Shown here piece by piece: positions 19,413 to 28,849 of a stretch of DNA of 64,000 nt; the first letter of the stretch is position 1, and each line of letters opens with the position of its first letter. Below the pieces are notes generated by a model. It was given only the letters and a program-made list of their open reading frames with translations, ran no database searches and had not been told where the DNA came from. Source of the stretch: Pseudomonas sp. KUIN-1 (lineage in GTDB: Bacteria; Pseudomonadota; Gammaproteobacteria; Pseudomonadales; Pseudomonadaceae); the NCBI RefSeq assembly GCF_009176725.1, contig NZ_AP020337.1, positions 4,161,501 to 4,225,500 of the forward strand, given 5' to 3'. The position numbers and the translations under genes are program-made.

Positions 19413-20549
19413 TCATAGCGAATTTACATAAAACTGCACCAGCGCCGTGGCAAGATCAGTCTGTGCGGCTTGTTGCTGGCACCAGCGTTCGGCATTGCGC
19501 TCGATCTGCGACCAGTGTTCTGCCAGCGCCGTCCAGCATTCGCCAAGGTCGCCGCCGACATTCCAGCGCTGCCAGAACTGATTCACCGCCTGCGCGGCCG
19601 CGGGCGAAAGACCCGCGAGATAGAGCGTTAAAAACGCATCGAGCTTGGGCAGATGCGCGTCGTCTTCCTGCTGGTAGATGTGCCAGAGCATTGGCCGCCC
19701 CGACCACTGCGCACGCACGAACGAGTCCTCGCCGCGCACGATATTGAAATCGCAGCTCCAGAGCAGTTGGTCGTAAAGCTCCTGACGGATGAACGGCAGG
19801 ACCTGAACCGTCAGCCCGCCGCTGACCTGAGTGAACCCGGCGCGCAGCGGATCGTCGACACCCAGCCAGCGCTGCAGGTCGCCGAGGATGCGTCCCTCCG
19901 GCACCAGAAGATGCGTCGGCCGGCTGTCGCTGGTCAGGGCATCGAGCCACCTGCCGAGCGCGGGATTTTCATAGGCAAATACCGAGATCAGACGCGCACC
20001 TGCCAACGCGTCGATACCCAATCCGCTCAGGAACGCTTGCCTTGCCGCGCTGTTTTGCTGAAACGCCTGGCGCTGTTCGATCAGGTTTTTTTCGCGCAAC
20101 AGGCCACCGGTGGCCTCGGAAAAACCCGGAAAGAAAAAGAACTTCTTCAAACCGTTCGATTGTGGCGAAGGCAGGCCGTGGCAGCCAGACACCCAGTCCT
20201 CGGCGCTTAGGTAATCCAGATTCAGCCACAACGGCCTTGGCGAACGCTGCAGCATCGATTCGGTGTAGCGCGTCGGCAGGCGGCAGGCGAACGCTTCGAT
20301 GACCACATCAGGAATATCGGTGTTCACCCATTCGCTCGGCCACTGGCAAACGCTCACGCCCTCTTGCCATTGTTGCCGGGCCTGGAGATCGGCACCGGGG
20401 CACAAGCGAACGAAGGCCGACAGGTCATCGATCCATAAACGCACCTGCAGGCCATGCTCGGCGACCAGCTGGCGCGCCAGACGCCAGGTCACGCCCGCAT
20501 CACCGTAGTTGTCGACTACGCTGCAAAAAATATCCCACGAGGCTTTCAT
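19413..20549 (-). CDS. earP: EF-P arginine rhamnosyltransferase
   Basis: 378 residues. Inverting GT-B transferase moving rhamnose from dTDP-L-rhamnose to Arg32 of EF-P. N-terminal Asp13 and Asp17 (SVVDNYGDAGV) and the RGEDS motif with Glu274 correspond to residues reported as essential in the P. putida and P. aeruginosa enzymes. Being next to efp with the matching Arg32 makes the call firm. Confidence 0.96.
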   Translation of the reverse strand: MKASWDIFCSVVDNYGDAGVTWRLARQLVAEHGLQVRLWIDDLSAFVRLCPGADLQARQQWQEGVSVCQWPSEWVNTDIPDVVIEAFACRLPTRYTESMLQRSPRPLWLNLDYLSAEDWVSGCHGLPSPQSNGLKKFFFFPGFSEATGGLLREKNLIEQRQAFQQNSAARQAFLSGLGIDALAGARLISVFAYENPALGRWLDALTSDSRPTHLLVPEGRILGDLQRWLGVDDPLRAGFTQVSGGLTVQVLPFIRQELYDQLLWSCDFNIVRGEDSFVRAQWSGRPMLWHIYQQEDDAHLPKLDAFLTLYLAGLSPAAAQAVNQFWQRWNVGGDLGECWTALAEHWSQIERNAERWCQQQAAQTDLATALVQFYVNSL

Positions 20550-20707
20550 CCTGGCTCCCTGAGGCTGGATGGCAAAAACGCTGATTGTCGTTCACAAAGG
20601 TCTGTTGTCACCAGCCTGATGCTGCCGGGCAAACATGCAGCACCGTTTCCATGCCTGACCATCAGGCATGGCACAATCACATCTGTTGGCCTGCAAGGAG
20701 TTCAGCC

Positions 20708-21106
20708 ATGTCATTCCCTACCCGCCGTCGCGACCTGTACGTGTCGTTGAAATTGATCGTGTGCATTGCGCTGGGCATCTGGCTGGGCGCCCTGGCGGTG
20801 TTTCTGACCGCCCTGCTCTATTACAAAAGCCTGCCACCGGCCCAGACCCAGGCGCTGGAAAACGCCGCCGCACAGCTGACCGCCCCGCCTGCGCAAAAAG
20901 CCGCCTCCCCGTCTGCGCCGGAGACCGAGATGTTTCGCAAATATGAGCAAAGCCTGCGTGAAAGCGAGGCCCGTCAGGCACGCGAGCAGGCTCAGGAGCA
21001 ACAACAGCGCACCTTCAACCGCTCGAAATGTGATTTCTGGATACAGCAGGATCGCACCGCGCCGAGCGAAAAAAGCCGTGCCAGCATCAATCAGTACTGC
21101 GGATAA
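20708..21106 (+). CDS. Small membrane-anchored protein of unknown function
   Basis: 132 residues from the ATG at 20708, with AAGGAG 7 bases upstream. Basic start (MSFPTRRRDLYV), one membrane segment (about 14-38), an Ala/Pro-rich linker, then a Glu/Gln/Arg-rich helix (residues 70-105) likely to form a coiled coil, and a short Cys-containing end (KCDFWIQQ, NQYCG) that could form one disulfide. No family recognised. The next gene starts 3 bases after its stop, so the two are one unit. Confidence 0.8.
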   Translation: MSFPTRRRDLYVSLKLIVCIALGIWLGALAVFLTALLYYKSLPPAQTQALENAAAQLTAPPAQKAASPSAPETEMFRKYEQSLRESEARQAREQAQEQQQRTFNRSKCDFWIQQDRTAPSEKSRASINQYCG

Positions 21107-21109
21107 ACC

Positions 21110-21592
21110 ATGAACAAACAGGATGTACTGCAACGGATCATCGACAAGCTGAACATCGATCTGGATATCGCCGAACGAGCGGCGCAAACCGCCTACGAAA
21201 CGGCTACCCACGAAGAGAACATCGCTGAGAACAAGTACGACACGCTAGGACTGGAAGCGTCCTACCTGGCAGCCGGCCAGGCACGCCGCGTCGAGGAGAT
21301 TCGTCAGTCGCTGACGCTTTATCGGAAATGGTCGCTCAAGCCATTCGATGAATCGCGCGGTATTCAGACCGGTGATCTGGTGGTTGTCGAAGATGCGAGC
21401 GGGCAGACGCACTATCTGTTCCTCGGCCCCGATGCTGCCGGCCTGAAGGTCAGTGCAGGGGATCATCTGGTCACCGTCATTACCGCCAGAGCCCCGCTCG
21501 GGCAGAACCTACTGGGCAAATTCGAAGACGATGCTGTACAGATTGTCATCAACGGCAGCGGACAATCCTACGAGATAACGCAAACGTTGTGA
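21110..21592 (+). CDS. GreA/GreB-family transcription factor-like protein
   Basis: 160 residues. The N-terminal half is an alpha-helical hairpin-like region (residues 1-75, rich in Glu/Ala/Lys), the C-terminal half a GreA/GreB-type FKBP-like domain (TGDLVVVEDASGQTHYLFLGP; ARAPLGQNLLGKFEDDAVQI). True Gre factors have two acidic residues at the coil tip; the acidic THEENIAENKYD region might serve, but the coil is shorter. Likely binds RNA polymerase; exact role unknown. Confidence 0.75.
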   Translation: MNKQDVLQRIIDKLNIDLDIAERAAQTAYETATHEENIAENKYDTLGLEASYLAAGQARRVEEIRQSLTLYRKWSLKPFDESRGIQTGDLVVVEDASGQTHYLFLGPDAAGLKVSAGDHLVTVITARAPLGQNLLGKFEDDAVQIVINGSGQSYEITQTL

Positions 21593-21715
21593 CACACCCG
21601 GCATCTGCAGGGTTGATCGCATCAAGTTTTTGTGGGTAAGGTGAACCGTCGCCATCACCACCGCAACCGGGGCAACATCAAAGCAAACAAGGACTAAAAC
21701 CCAAGGAGATTTTTC

Positions 21716-21922
21716 ATGACGAACGTCATCGCATTCCCTGACGCCCATGAACGTGATCGCCTGAAGTCCAGCCAAGATCCGGCGTTGAGATACTTGAACA
21801 AGAAAGAACGACAACTGATCGACCAACTGCGTTCGACCAGCCATGCGGGACGGCAGTACGTTTACGACTATGCGAGCATCATGCACTTGTCCAGGCCGTT
21901 GTATCCCGAGCCAGTGGACTGA
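21716..21922 (+). CDS. Small conserved protein, function unknown
   Basis: 68 residues starting at ATG 21716, 8 bases after AAGGAG. Charged, probably helical (residues 10-40), no cysteine or membrane segment, ending ...SRPLYPEPVD. The good ribosome site and codon use support a real gene. I do not recognise a family. Confidence 0.65.
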   Translation: MTNVIAFPDAHERDRLKSSQDPALRYLNKKERQLIDQLRSTSHAGRQYVYDYASIMHLSRPLYPEPVD

Positions 21923-21994
21923 TCACGATCGCATAACGTCCTCGCAGCCTGCACCGCTGGATTGGCGCAGACTGCGAGGTTTCGCTTGCCGGCT

Positions 21995-23272
21995 TCAGCG
22001 GATCAGCGAAAAGATCAGTGCTGAAATCGCCACCACACCGGCGGCAACCACAAAGTAGTTGGACCACGCGCCAGCGTATTTACGCATGGCTGGTACTTTG
22101 TGGATGGCGTACATCGGCATCAGGAACAGCAAGGCTGAAATCACCGGCCCGCCCAGGGTTTCGATCATGCCCAGGATGCTCGGGTTGAGCGTTGCCACCA
22201 GCCAGCACACCACCAGCATGAACGCCGCGGTCATGCGGTCCAGGGCCTTGGGTGCAGGACGACGACCCGCCTTCAGAACCAGGCCTTTCAAGCCCTCGCT
22301 CGCACCGATGTAGTGGCCAAGAAACGACTTGGAAATAGCCACGAACGCGATCAGTGGCGCGACAAAGGCGATGGTCGGGTTGTTGAAGTGGTTGGCCAGG
22401 TAAGACAGGATCGAGATGTTCTGCGCCTTGGCCTCGGCCAGTTGGGCAGGCGACAGGGTCAACACGCAACTGAACACGAAGAACAGCACCATCACGACCA
22501 TCAGACCGTGGGCGCGGGCCAGAATCTGCGAACTGCGCACCTCGGCGTTTTCGCCATACTGACGCTTCTGATCGACGGCAAAGGCCGAGATGATCGGTGT
22601 GTGGTTGAAAGAGAACACCATCACCGGAATGGCCAGCCACAACGTGGGTATGAACGCCGATAGCTCAGGGAACGTGGTAGCGGTGCTCAGAATGCCGCCG
22701 GTCCAGTGCGGGATGAGGAATATTGCCAGAAACAATAGTGCGACGATGAACGGATAAACCATCAGGCTCATGGCCTTGACGATGAACCGCTCGCCACAAC
22801 GCACCACGGCCAGCAGCCCCATGATCAGCACAAACGCCAGTGCGGCGCGCGGCGGTGGCGTGATGTGCAACTGGTGCTCAAGAAAACTGCCGACGGTGTT
22901 GGTGAGGGCCACGCTGTAGATCAGCAGGATCGGGAAAATTGCGAAGAAATACAGCAAGGTGATCATCGCACCGGCACTCTTGCCGAAATGCTCTTCGACC
23001 ACATCGGTGATGTCGGCACCTTCACGTCCTGAGAGCACGAAGCGCGTCAACCCACGGTGGGCGTAGAAGGTCATGGGAAACGCCAGCAGTGCCAGCGCCA
23101 TCAATGGCCAGAAACCACCGATACCCGCGTTGATTGGCAAAAACAGGGTACCCGCACCGATGGCGGTACCGAACAATCCGAGCATCCAGGTGGTGTCATT
23201 ACGATTCCATGACGCGATGCTCTCGGGAGCTACATCCAGACGTTCTACGACGCCATTAGCCTGATCATTCAT
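21995..23272 (-). CDS. HAAAP-family amino acid permease
   Basis: 425 residues from the ATG at 23272 (MNDQANGVVERLD). Eleven or so membrane segments; the opening GLFGTAIGAGTLFLPINAGIGG matches the substrate/ion site of hydroxy and aromatic amino acid permeases (SdaC, TdcC, YhaO). Most likely a proton symporter for serine or threonine; the exact substrate cannot be told. Stands alone, read leftward. Confidence 0.88.
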   Translation of the reverse strand: MNDQANGVVERLDVAPESIASWNRNDTTWMLGLFGTAIGAGTLFLPINAGIGGFWPLMALALLAFPMTFYAHRGLTRFVLSGREGADITDVVEEHFGKSAGAMITLLYFFAIFPILLIYSVALTNTVGSFLEHQLHITPPPRAALAFVLIMGLLAVVRCGERFIVKAMSLMVYPFIVALLFLAIFLIPHWTGGILSTATTFPELSAFIPTLWLAIPVMVFSFNHTPIISAFAVDQKRQYGENAEVRSSQILARAHGLMVVMVLFFVFSCVLTLSPAQLAEAKAQNISILSYLANHFNNPTIAFVAPLIAFVAISKSFLGHYIGASEGLKGLVLKAGRRPAPKALDRMTAAFMLVVCWLVATLNPSILGMIETLGGPVISALLFLMPMYAIHKVPAMRKYAGAWSNYFVVAAGVVAISALIFSLIR

Positions 23273-23634
23273 CCGGTCGACTCTCCGTGGCCGGTTTATC
23301 AAAAAGGGAAACGCGTCGAAAAAACCGGCAGTTCAGCGCCCCCTCGAAAACAGCGGGCGAGATTCTCCGGGATTGTCGGCAGAAGTCAAAGGCTTGTAGG
23401 ACAATAGTTTCTGCAGCACATGCTGGCATTCGAGCGCACGCCCTTTATATAAAGGGCTGGAGGACGGTCGACCTCTTGTCGAGGAATTAGTGTTTCAACA
23501 GCTTACGGGCTCAATCCAGCCGCCCACGCGGCCTAACATCCGGGAACAGTTCTGCATTTTTCCTGGAGGGGCAGCAGCGATACCATGCCGCCCTGTGCAG
23601 TACGCCCGGCAAAAAACCTTCAAGGACCAAAACG
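23273..23634. promoter_or_regulatory. Gap with an 18-base perfect palindrome
   Basis: The 362 bases between the divergent permease and TlpA-like genes hold no gene I can support. The notable element is GCCCTTTATATAAAGGGC at 23440-23457, a perfect palindrome with a TATATA centre that could be an operator over a minus-10. Confidence 0.5.
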
Positions 23635-24426
23635 ATGTTGAGCATCAACGCCGGGCCGTTCGCCCTCGCGATATCCCACCTGTTGTTGTTGGGCGCCTTG
23701 ATAACGGCCACCTGGGTAGAAGCACGGCTTGTCCGGCATACCCTGTCCAGAAAGACCGCGGTATTCGGACTCTTCATTCTGGGTATCGCTACTGCACGTA
23801 TCGCATTCGTCCTGACCTATTTCCCGCAGTACAGCGAAGCCCCCTGGAAGACACTGGACATCCGTGACGGCGGCTTTCTGGTCTGGGCCGGGGTTATCTG
23901 CGCCCTGCTGGGCGGCCTGATCATCGGCTGGCGCCGCCCCGAACAGCGTCGCGCCCTGACATTCGGAATCAGCATCGGACTGGCGATCTGGGTATCAGGC
24001 GGTTTTATTCTGGACCATTATCAAAAGGGCAATTCACTGCCTGATACAACCCTTCGGACGCTGACTGGCGCGCCGGTCAGGGTCTCCGACTACCGGGGCA
24101 AACCAGTGGTCATCAACCTGTGGGCCACCTGGTGCCCTCCGTGTCGCCGCGAAATGCCAGTGCTGCGCGATATGCAACGGGAACGCAAGGACATTACATT
24201 TTTGTTCGTCAATCAGGCCGAAAGCGCCGGGGAAGTCAGCGACTACCTGTCGAAACAGCAACTGGTGCTGAGCAACAGCTTTCTGGATCCGGACGGCGAG
24301 TTCGCCCGACAGGTGGGTTCGGCGGCGCTGCCCACCACTCTCTTCTATTCGCCGGATGGGCGCCTGATCGGCAGTCATCTGGGCGAATTGTCCAGCGCCA
24401 GCCTCACTCATTATCTGGATAAATAG
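23635..24426 (+). CDS. Lgt-like membrane domain fused to a TlpA thioredoxin domain
   Basis: 263 residues. Residues 1-125 hold four or five membrane segments resembling the first half of prolipoprotein diacylglyceryl transferase (ARIAFVLTYFPQY, DIRDGGFLVWAGV, then a helix ending in GWRR). The Lgt HGG and active-site motifs are not visible, so this part is probably only an anchor. Residues 135-263 are a periplasmic TlpA/ResA-type thioredoxin with WCPPC at 166-170 and the cis-Pro in ALPTT. It probably reduces exported protein disulfides. ATG start with AAGGA upstream. Confidence 0.85.
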   Translation: MLSINAGPFALAISHLLLLGALITATWVEARLVRHTLSRKTAVFGLFILGIATARIAFVLTYFPQYSEAPWKTLDIRDGGFLVWAGVICALLGGLIIGWRRPEQRRALTFGISIGLAIWVSGGFILDHYQKGNSLPDTTLRTLTGAPVRVSDYRGKPVVINLWATWCPPCRREMPVLRDMQRERKDITFLFVNQAESAGEVSDYLSKQQLVLSNSFLDPDGEFARQVGSAALPTTLFYSPDGRLIGSHLGELSSASLTHYLDK

Positions 24427-24545
24427 TCAGGTATTCACCTGCCTGATTGAGATGAAGTTGTCATTGCGAGCGAAAGCCTGCTGCATCGTTTCACCTATCC
24501 ATGTATAAATGCGCTTACACATTGGCCCTCTCGGAGACTCAGCGC

Positions 24546-25115
24546 ATGCGTTACGCGCTTGATCATAAGGCCCAAACGCACCAACGCATTGTCAAGGAAG
24601 CGTCCATGCGCTTCCGTCGTGACGGCATTGGTGCTACGGGCTTGCAACCTTTGATGAAGGCACTTGGCTTGACCCATGGCGGGTTCTACGCGCATTTCAA
24701 ATCCAAGGATGATCTTGTTGAACAGGCATTGAGTCACGCCTTCGACAATGTAAAAGGAATCACCAGCGACGTGTTCGCCAGACAGGACTCGCTTAGTGAA
24801 TTCATTGATCTCTACCTATCGATAGCCAGCCGCGATGCGGAAGACGGCGGGTGTCCATTACCGACTATGTGCCTGGAACTGGGCCAGCGAGATCAGCCCA
24901 GCATGACGACGGATAAAATCATCCTTCACCTGCTGGAGAAGTTCGACAAGCCCCTGGCGGAGAATGGACTGGAGTCCAAAAGCCTGCCGGTGCTGTCCGC
25001 ACTGGTAGGTGGTCTGGCACTCGCACGCGGCGCTTTTGACGAGGAGCTGTCACAGCGCATTCTGGACACGACCCGCGAATATCTCAAAAAGGAGATAAAA
25101 AAGAGCACCAACTGA
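24546..25115 (+). CDS. TetR-family regulator
   Basis: 189 residues from ATG 24546 (MRYALDHKAQTHQRIVKEA); an upstream in-frame ATG at 24501 would add residues not needed for the fold. Helix-turn-helix: GIGATGLQPLMKALGLTHGGFYAHFKSKDDLV. Cys is present in the ligand domain (GGCPLPTMCLELG), as in NemR/AcrR-like electrophile sensors. Target and ligand are unknown. Ends in a strong terminator. Confidence 0.88.
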   Translation: MRYALDHKAQTHQRIVKEASMRFRRDGIGATGLQPLMKALGLTHGGFYAHFKSKDDLVEQALSHAFDNVKGITSDVFARQDSLSEFIDLYLSIASRDAEDGGCPLPTMCLELGQRDQPSMTTDKIILHLLEKFDKPLAENGLESKSLPVLSALVGGLALARGAFDEELSQRILDTTREYLKKEIKKSTN

Positions 25116-25163
25116 CCCTCTGGAACAGATACTTTCCCGGGAAGCTTCCCGGCGAGAGTTTAT

Positions 25164-25200
25164 AAACACACAGGCCGATCATTGATCGGCCTGTGTGTTT
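25164..25200. terminator. Strong hairpin between convergent genes
   Basis: Eighteen-base perfect arms, AAACACACAGGCCGATCA and its complement, with a single-base centre. It separates the TetR gene from the ComEA-like gene. Confidence 0.8.
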
Positions 25201-25217
25201 AACGGATGAAACGCTGA

Positions 25218-25580
25218 TCAGTCGATTGCAAGCTTTTCGCGATTCCTCTCCAGAATGGCCTTGCCGATTCCCTTTACCTCGATCAGTTCATCAATCGACG
25301 TAAAATCGCCGTTGGCTTCCCGGTAAGCCACAATGGCATCAGCCTTGTTCTTGCCGATTCCCGCCAGTTCTTTCTGCAGTGTCTGCGCATCGGCAGTATT
25401 GAGATTGACCCTGTCCTTGCGTTGCTCATGCGCCATAGCGGGCGCTGTGCCTTCCAGCATCGGCGAATGGGATACCGCGGGCTCTGACATGGCGGGCTGA
25501 GACGCAGGGGCGGCGTTGACCGCAACCGAGGCACTGGTGAGCAAGGCAAAGATCAAGGCACTGAAGATAGGGGTTCGCAT
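25218..25580 (-). CDS. ComEA-like helix-hairpin-helix protein, secreted
   Basis: 120 residues from ATG 25580 with GGAG upstream. Signal peptide about 1-22 (ends ASVAVNAAPA), a low-complexity linker, then two helix-hairpin-helix motifs (VNLNTADAQTLQKELAGIGKNKADAI; IDELIEVKGIGKAIL). Such periplasmic proteins bind incoming DNA in competent bacteria. A ComEA-like gene follows wbpM in P. aeruginosa too (PA3140). Confidence 0.88.
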   Translation of the reverse strand: MRTPIFSALIFALLTSASVAVNAAPASQPAMSEPAVSHSPMLEGTAPAMAHEQRKDRVNLNTADAQTLQKELAGIGKNKADAIVAYREANGDFTSIDELIEVKGIGKAILERNREKLAID

Positions 25581-25739
25581 AGATAAAGCTCCATAGCAGT
25601 TCAAGGCAGCATTCCACATGCTGTGCCTGAAACTTAGACCAGCGTCCCCCCTTGGAAAAGCAGTCGAGCGTTGCTGCCTGTTGCCGGATCGTTCAACGTA
25701 TTTCCGCCTCTGCCCGGCACCCCGACAGCACGGATGAAA

Positions 25740-27734
25740 TCACGTTTCGCCGCTGCGTTCCTGATACATCCAGTCAACGATTTCACCCTCTGGCGTATAA
25801 CCGTTTACCGTTTCGCGCAGCAACTGACGCACGCTGGTGTAATCGTCGCGGTCGACCGCATCCAGCAGTTTTGTCAGGCGGCCTTTCAATACGTCCCACG
25901 GCAGGCAATCTTCGTTTGCACTCATGATCATCGGGTGCTCGGTGGCAACCACGTTGTCGCCGATCAACAGCTCTTCATAGAGTTTTTCGCCAGGACGCAG
26001 CCCGGTGAACTCGATGGAGATATCACCGTGCGGGTTTTTCTCCGAGCGAATGGCCAGACCGGACAGGTGGATCATCTTCTCGGCCAGTTCGACAATCTTG
26101 ACCGGCTCACCCATATCGAGAACGAAAACGTCGCCGCCATGCCCCATGGAGCCCGCCTGAATGACCAACTGAGCGGCTTCGGGGATGGTCATGAAATAGC
26201 GGGTGATCTTGGGATGCGTCACCGTCAGCGGCCCGCCTGACTGGATCTGCTTGTGGAACAGCGGAATCACCGAACCGGACGAGCCCAGCACGTTGCCGAA
26301 GCGAACCATGGTAAAGCGGGTCTTGTTGACCTGATAGACATTGGCCTTGTCACCGAAGATCACTGGCGCGGTTTCGCGGCTCAGTGCCTGCAATATCAAT
26401 TCGGCGAGGCGTTTGGTGCTGCCCATCACATTGGTCGGGCGGACCGCCTTGTCTGTAGAGATCAGGACAAAGTTGGACACCCCTGCCTGCAACGCGGCCT
26501 GGGCGGTATTGAGCGTACCCACGACATTGTTGATGACGCCTTCGGCAATATTGTGCTCGACCATCGGCACATGCTTGTAGGCCGCAGCGTGATAGACCGT
26601 GTCGACTTTCCAGGTTTTCATGATCGACAGCAGTTTGGGGTGGTTGCGCACCGAACCGAGTATGGGCAGCAATTTAACCGAGAGTGACTCGCGAGCCGAG
26701 CGCTGTTCAAGCTCGGAGAGAATGCTGTAGAGATTGAACTCGCTATGGTCCAGCAACAGTAACTGGGTAGGTTTCAGCAGCAGTATCTGTCGGCACAGTT
26801 CAGAACCGATCGAGCCGCCTGCGCCGGTCACCAGCACCGTTTTGCCCTTGATGCAGTGCTCAAGCAGGTTATCGCGGGCCGGGACTGCATCGCGCCCCAG
26901 AAGGTCTGCGATGTCGACTTCCTGAAGGTCGTCGACCTTGACCCTGCCAGCGGCCAGGTCCATGAAACCCGGAACGCTTCGTACGTGCAGCGGAAAGCCT
27001 TCCAGAAAACCGAGGATTTCCCGACGTCGCCCACGCGACGATGACGGGATTGCCAACAGGATTTCCTGAGCCCCCGTGGAATCTATCATTCGCTGGATGT
27101 TTCGCGGTTTGTAGACCTGAAGGCCGGAAATGACCCGGTTGGAAATCGACTCATCATCATCGATGAACGCCACCGGATGCATCAGACGCCCCATGCGCAA
27201 TGCAGCGACCAACTGGTTTCCCGCAGCACCAGCGCCGTAAATGGCGACCTTCTGCAAACCGTTGTCGCTCTTGGCGAAGGGCACGTGCTGCGCTGCAGCG
27301 AACCAGTCGCCGAGAAAGTACTGCCGCATGGCCAGTCGCAGACCGCCAATCATGACCATGCTCAGCCACCAGTAATTGAAGATCACCGAGCGCGGGACCA
27401 ATTGCTGGTGATTACTGTAAACGTAAACCATGCAACCAAGGATCAACGACGACATCGTGACGGCCTTGATGATGGCAATCAGCGCATCATTGCCGAAATA
27501 GCGCATCACTGCGCGGTACATGCCGAACCGGATGAACAGCGGGATAGCCGCAACAGGCGCACTGATGAACAGCCAGGTGTGCTTCTCGAGAGGATTGATC
27601 AGCTCATCGATACCCAGTCGTACGACAAACGCCATCCACAGAGCCAGCCAGACCAGAATAACGTCGGCAGCAACCTGAATTATTCGTTTTTTGCGGCGTG
27701 GTAGAGCCAGTAACCTGGCCCGCAACCTGCTCAT
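25740..27734 (-). CDS. wbpM: UDP-sugar 4,6-dehydratase WbpM
   Basis: 664 residues from ATG 27734. Four membrane segments in residues about 15-130, a first Rossmann domain (KVAIYGAGAAGNQ), then the short-chain dehydrogenase domain (VLVTGAGGSIGSELCRQ, KHVPMVEHN). It converts UDP-GlcNAc to 4-keto-6-deoxy sugars such as the precursors of QuiNAc, FucNAc and other N-acetylated 6-deoxyhexoses, and is required for O-antigen in pseudomonads. It lies downstream of wbpL, with ComEA after it, as in P. aeruginosa. Confidence 0.95.
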   Translation of the reverse strand: MSRLRARLLALPRRKKRIIQVAADVILVWLALWMAFVVRLGIDELINPLEKHTWLFISAPVAAIPLFIRFGMYRAVMRYFGNDALIAIIKAVTMSSLILGCMVYVYSNHQQLVPRSVIFNYWWLSMVMIGGLRLAMRQYFLGDWFAAAQHVPFAKSDNGLQKVAIYGAGAAGNQLVAALRMGRLMHPVAFIDDDESISNRVISGLQVYKPRNIQRMIDSTGAQEILLAIPSSSRGRRREILGFLEGFPLHVRSVPGFMDLAAGRVKVDDLQEVDIADLLGRDAVPARDNLLEHCIKGKTVLVTGAGGSIGSELCRQILLLKPTQLLLLDHSEFNLYSILSELEQRSARESLSVKLLPILGSVRNHPKLLSIMKTWKVDTVYHAAAYKHVPMVEHNIAEGVINNVVGTLNTAQAALQAGVSNFVLISTDKAVRPTNVMGSTKRLAELILQALSRETAPVIFGDKANVYQVNKTRFTMVRFGNVLGSSGSVIPLFHKQIQSGGPLTVTHPKITRYFMTIPEAAQLVIQAGSMGHGGDVFVLDMGEPVKIVELAEKMIHLSGLAIRSEKNPHGDISIEFTGLRPGEKLYEELLIGDNVVATEHPMIMSANEDCLPWDVLKGRLTKLLDAVDRDDYTSVRQLLRETVNGYTPEGEIVDWMYQERSGET

Positions 27735-27838
27735 CAATTTTTTTATGCTCCGTTATGCTACCGGTTGCAACATGACCTGAAATCGGTATCAGTGAAACAG
27801 CTACGTGTCTGAGACAACCAGAAAAACACTTCGTTACC

Positions 27839-28849
27839 TTATTCTGCCTTGCCGGCGTGGAACTTCAACGCCAGTAGAATCAGCGGGCTGTAGGCAACTA
27901 CCGCCCATATAAGCCCTTCTCCATCGCCCAGCGCAACCCATAGTGCAATGGGCAGCAACCAGACAAGATTGATCAGCCCCACTGTAAGCGTAACCGGCAC
28001 ATGCCTGCCGTAATGACGCGACGCAAACTGATACGCGTGGCTGCGATGCGCCTCGTAGAGCCTTTCTCTGCGTAACAGGCGTCGCACAAGGGTTACGGTC
28101 GCGTCGACGATAAACACTCCCAGCAGAATCAACCAGGACCAGAATAACTGAGGTGAGGCCCAGGAACCCTGAATGGATAGCACACCGAGCGCTATGCCGA
28201 GGAAACCGCTGCCCGCATCGCCCATGAATATCTTCGCCGGAGGGAAGTTCCAGTAGAGGAATCCCGCCGCGGCAGCGCCCAGCATGAGTACCTCCCAGGA
28301 CAGTCCGGCGTGGCCGCTCAACGCATAGATAATGCTCATGCCCAGACATACCGTGACCGCCTCGATACCGGCGATACCGTCTATTCCGTCCATGAAGTTG
28401 TATAGGTTGAGCATCCACACCAGATAGAACGCCGCGAGCACCTGCCAGAGCGGCCCTGCGTCGAACGTCCAGCCCATGAACTCAAGCGGAGCGAGGCCGC
28501 CCAGCCAGAACAAGGCCCAGGCAGCCGCAGCAAAGTGTCCCAGCAGGCGCCATCGTGCGGCGATATGCCCGTGATCGTCCATGAAACCGATCACAGCCAC
28601 CAGGCCTCCCGAGCCAACGATTGCGACAAGCGCAGAGGACGGCAGATGACCGGCCCACCCCAGGACAGCCATCGCCATGATGAAAGTGATGACGATGGCA
28701 ACGCCGCCGCCTCTGGGCGTGGGCATGGAATGCGAACTTCGGGCGTTTGGAATGTCAATCAGACTTTTGGCAAGCGCATACTTGCGCAGCAACGCCGTTA
28801 GAATCAGAGACAGAAAGGCAATAGCGATTACCGACAGCCACTCAATCAT
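27839..28849 (-). CDS. wbpL: Initiating glycosyltransferase, WbpL/WecA family
   Basis: 336 residues from ATG 28849, which overlaps the stop of the epimerase gene by 8 bases (translational coupling). About ten membrane segments; family motifs DIPNARSSHSMPTPRGGG, the metal-binding GFMDDHGH, NLYNFMDGIDG and GDAGSGFLG, and the substrate loop RRERLYEAHRSHAYQ. It moves a sugar-1-phosphate onto undecaprenyl phosphate, the first step of O-antigen assembly. Confidence 0.94.
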   Translation of the reverse strand: MIEWLSVIAIAFLSLILTALLRKYALAKSLIDIPNARSSHSMPTPRGGGVAIVITFIMAMAVLGWAGHLPSSALVAIVGSGGLVAVIGFMDDHGHIAARWRLLGHFAAAAWALFWLGGLAPLEFMGWTFDAGPLWQVLAAFYLVWMLNLYNFMDGIDGIAGIEAVTVCLGMSIIYALSGHAGLSWEVLMLGAAAAGFLYWNFPPAKIFMGDAGSGFLGIALGVLSIQGSWASPQLFWSWLILLGVFIVDATVTLVRRLLRRERLYEAHRSHAYQFASRHYGRHVPVTLTVGLINLVWLLPIALWVALGDGEGLIWAVVAYSPLILLALKFHAGKAE

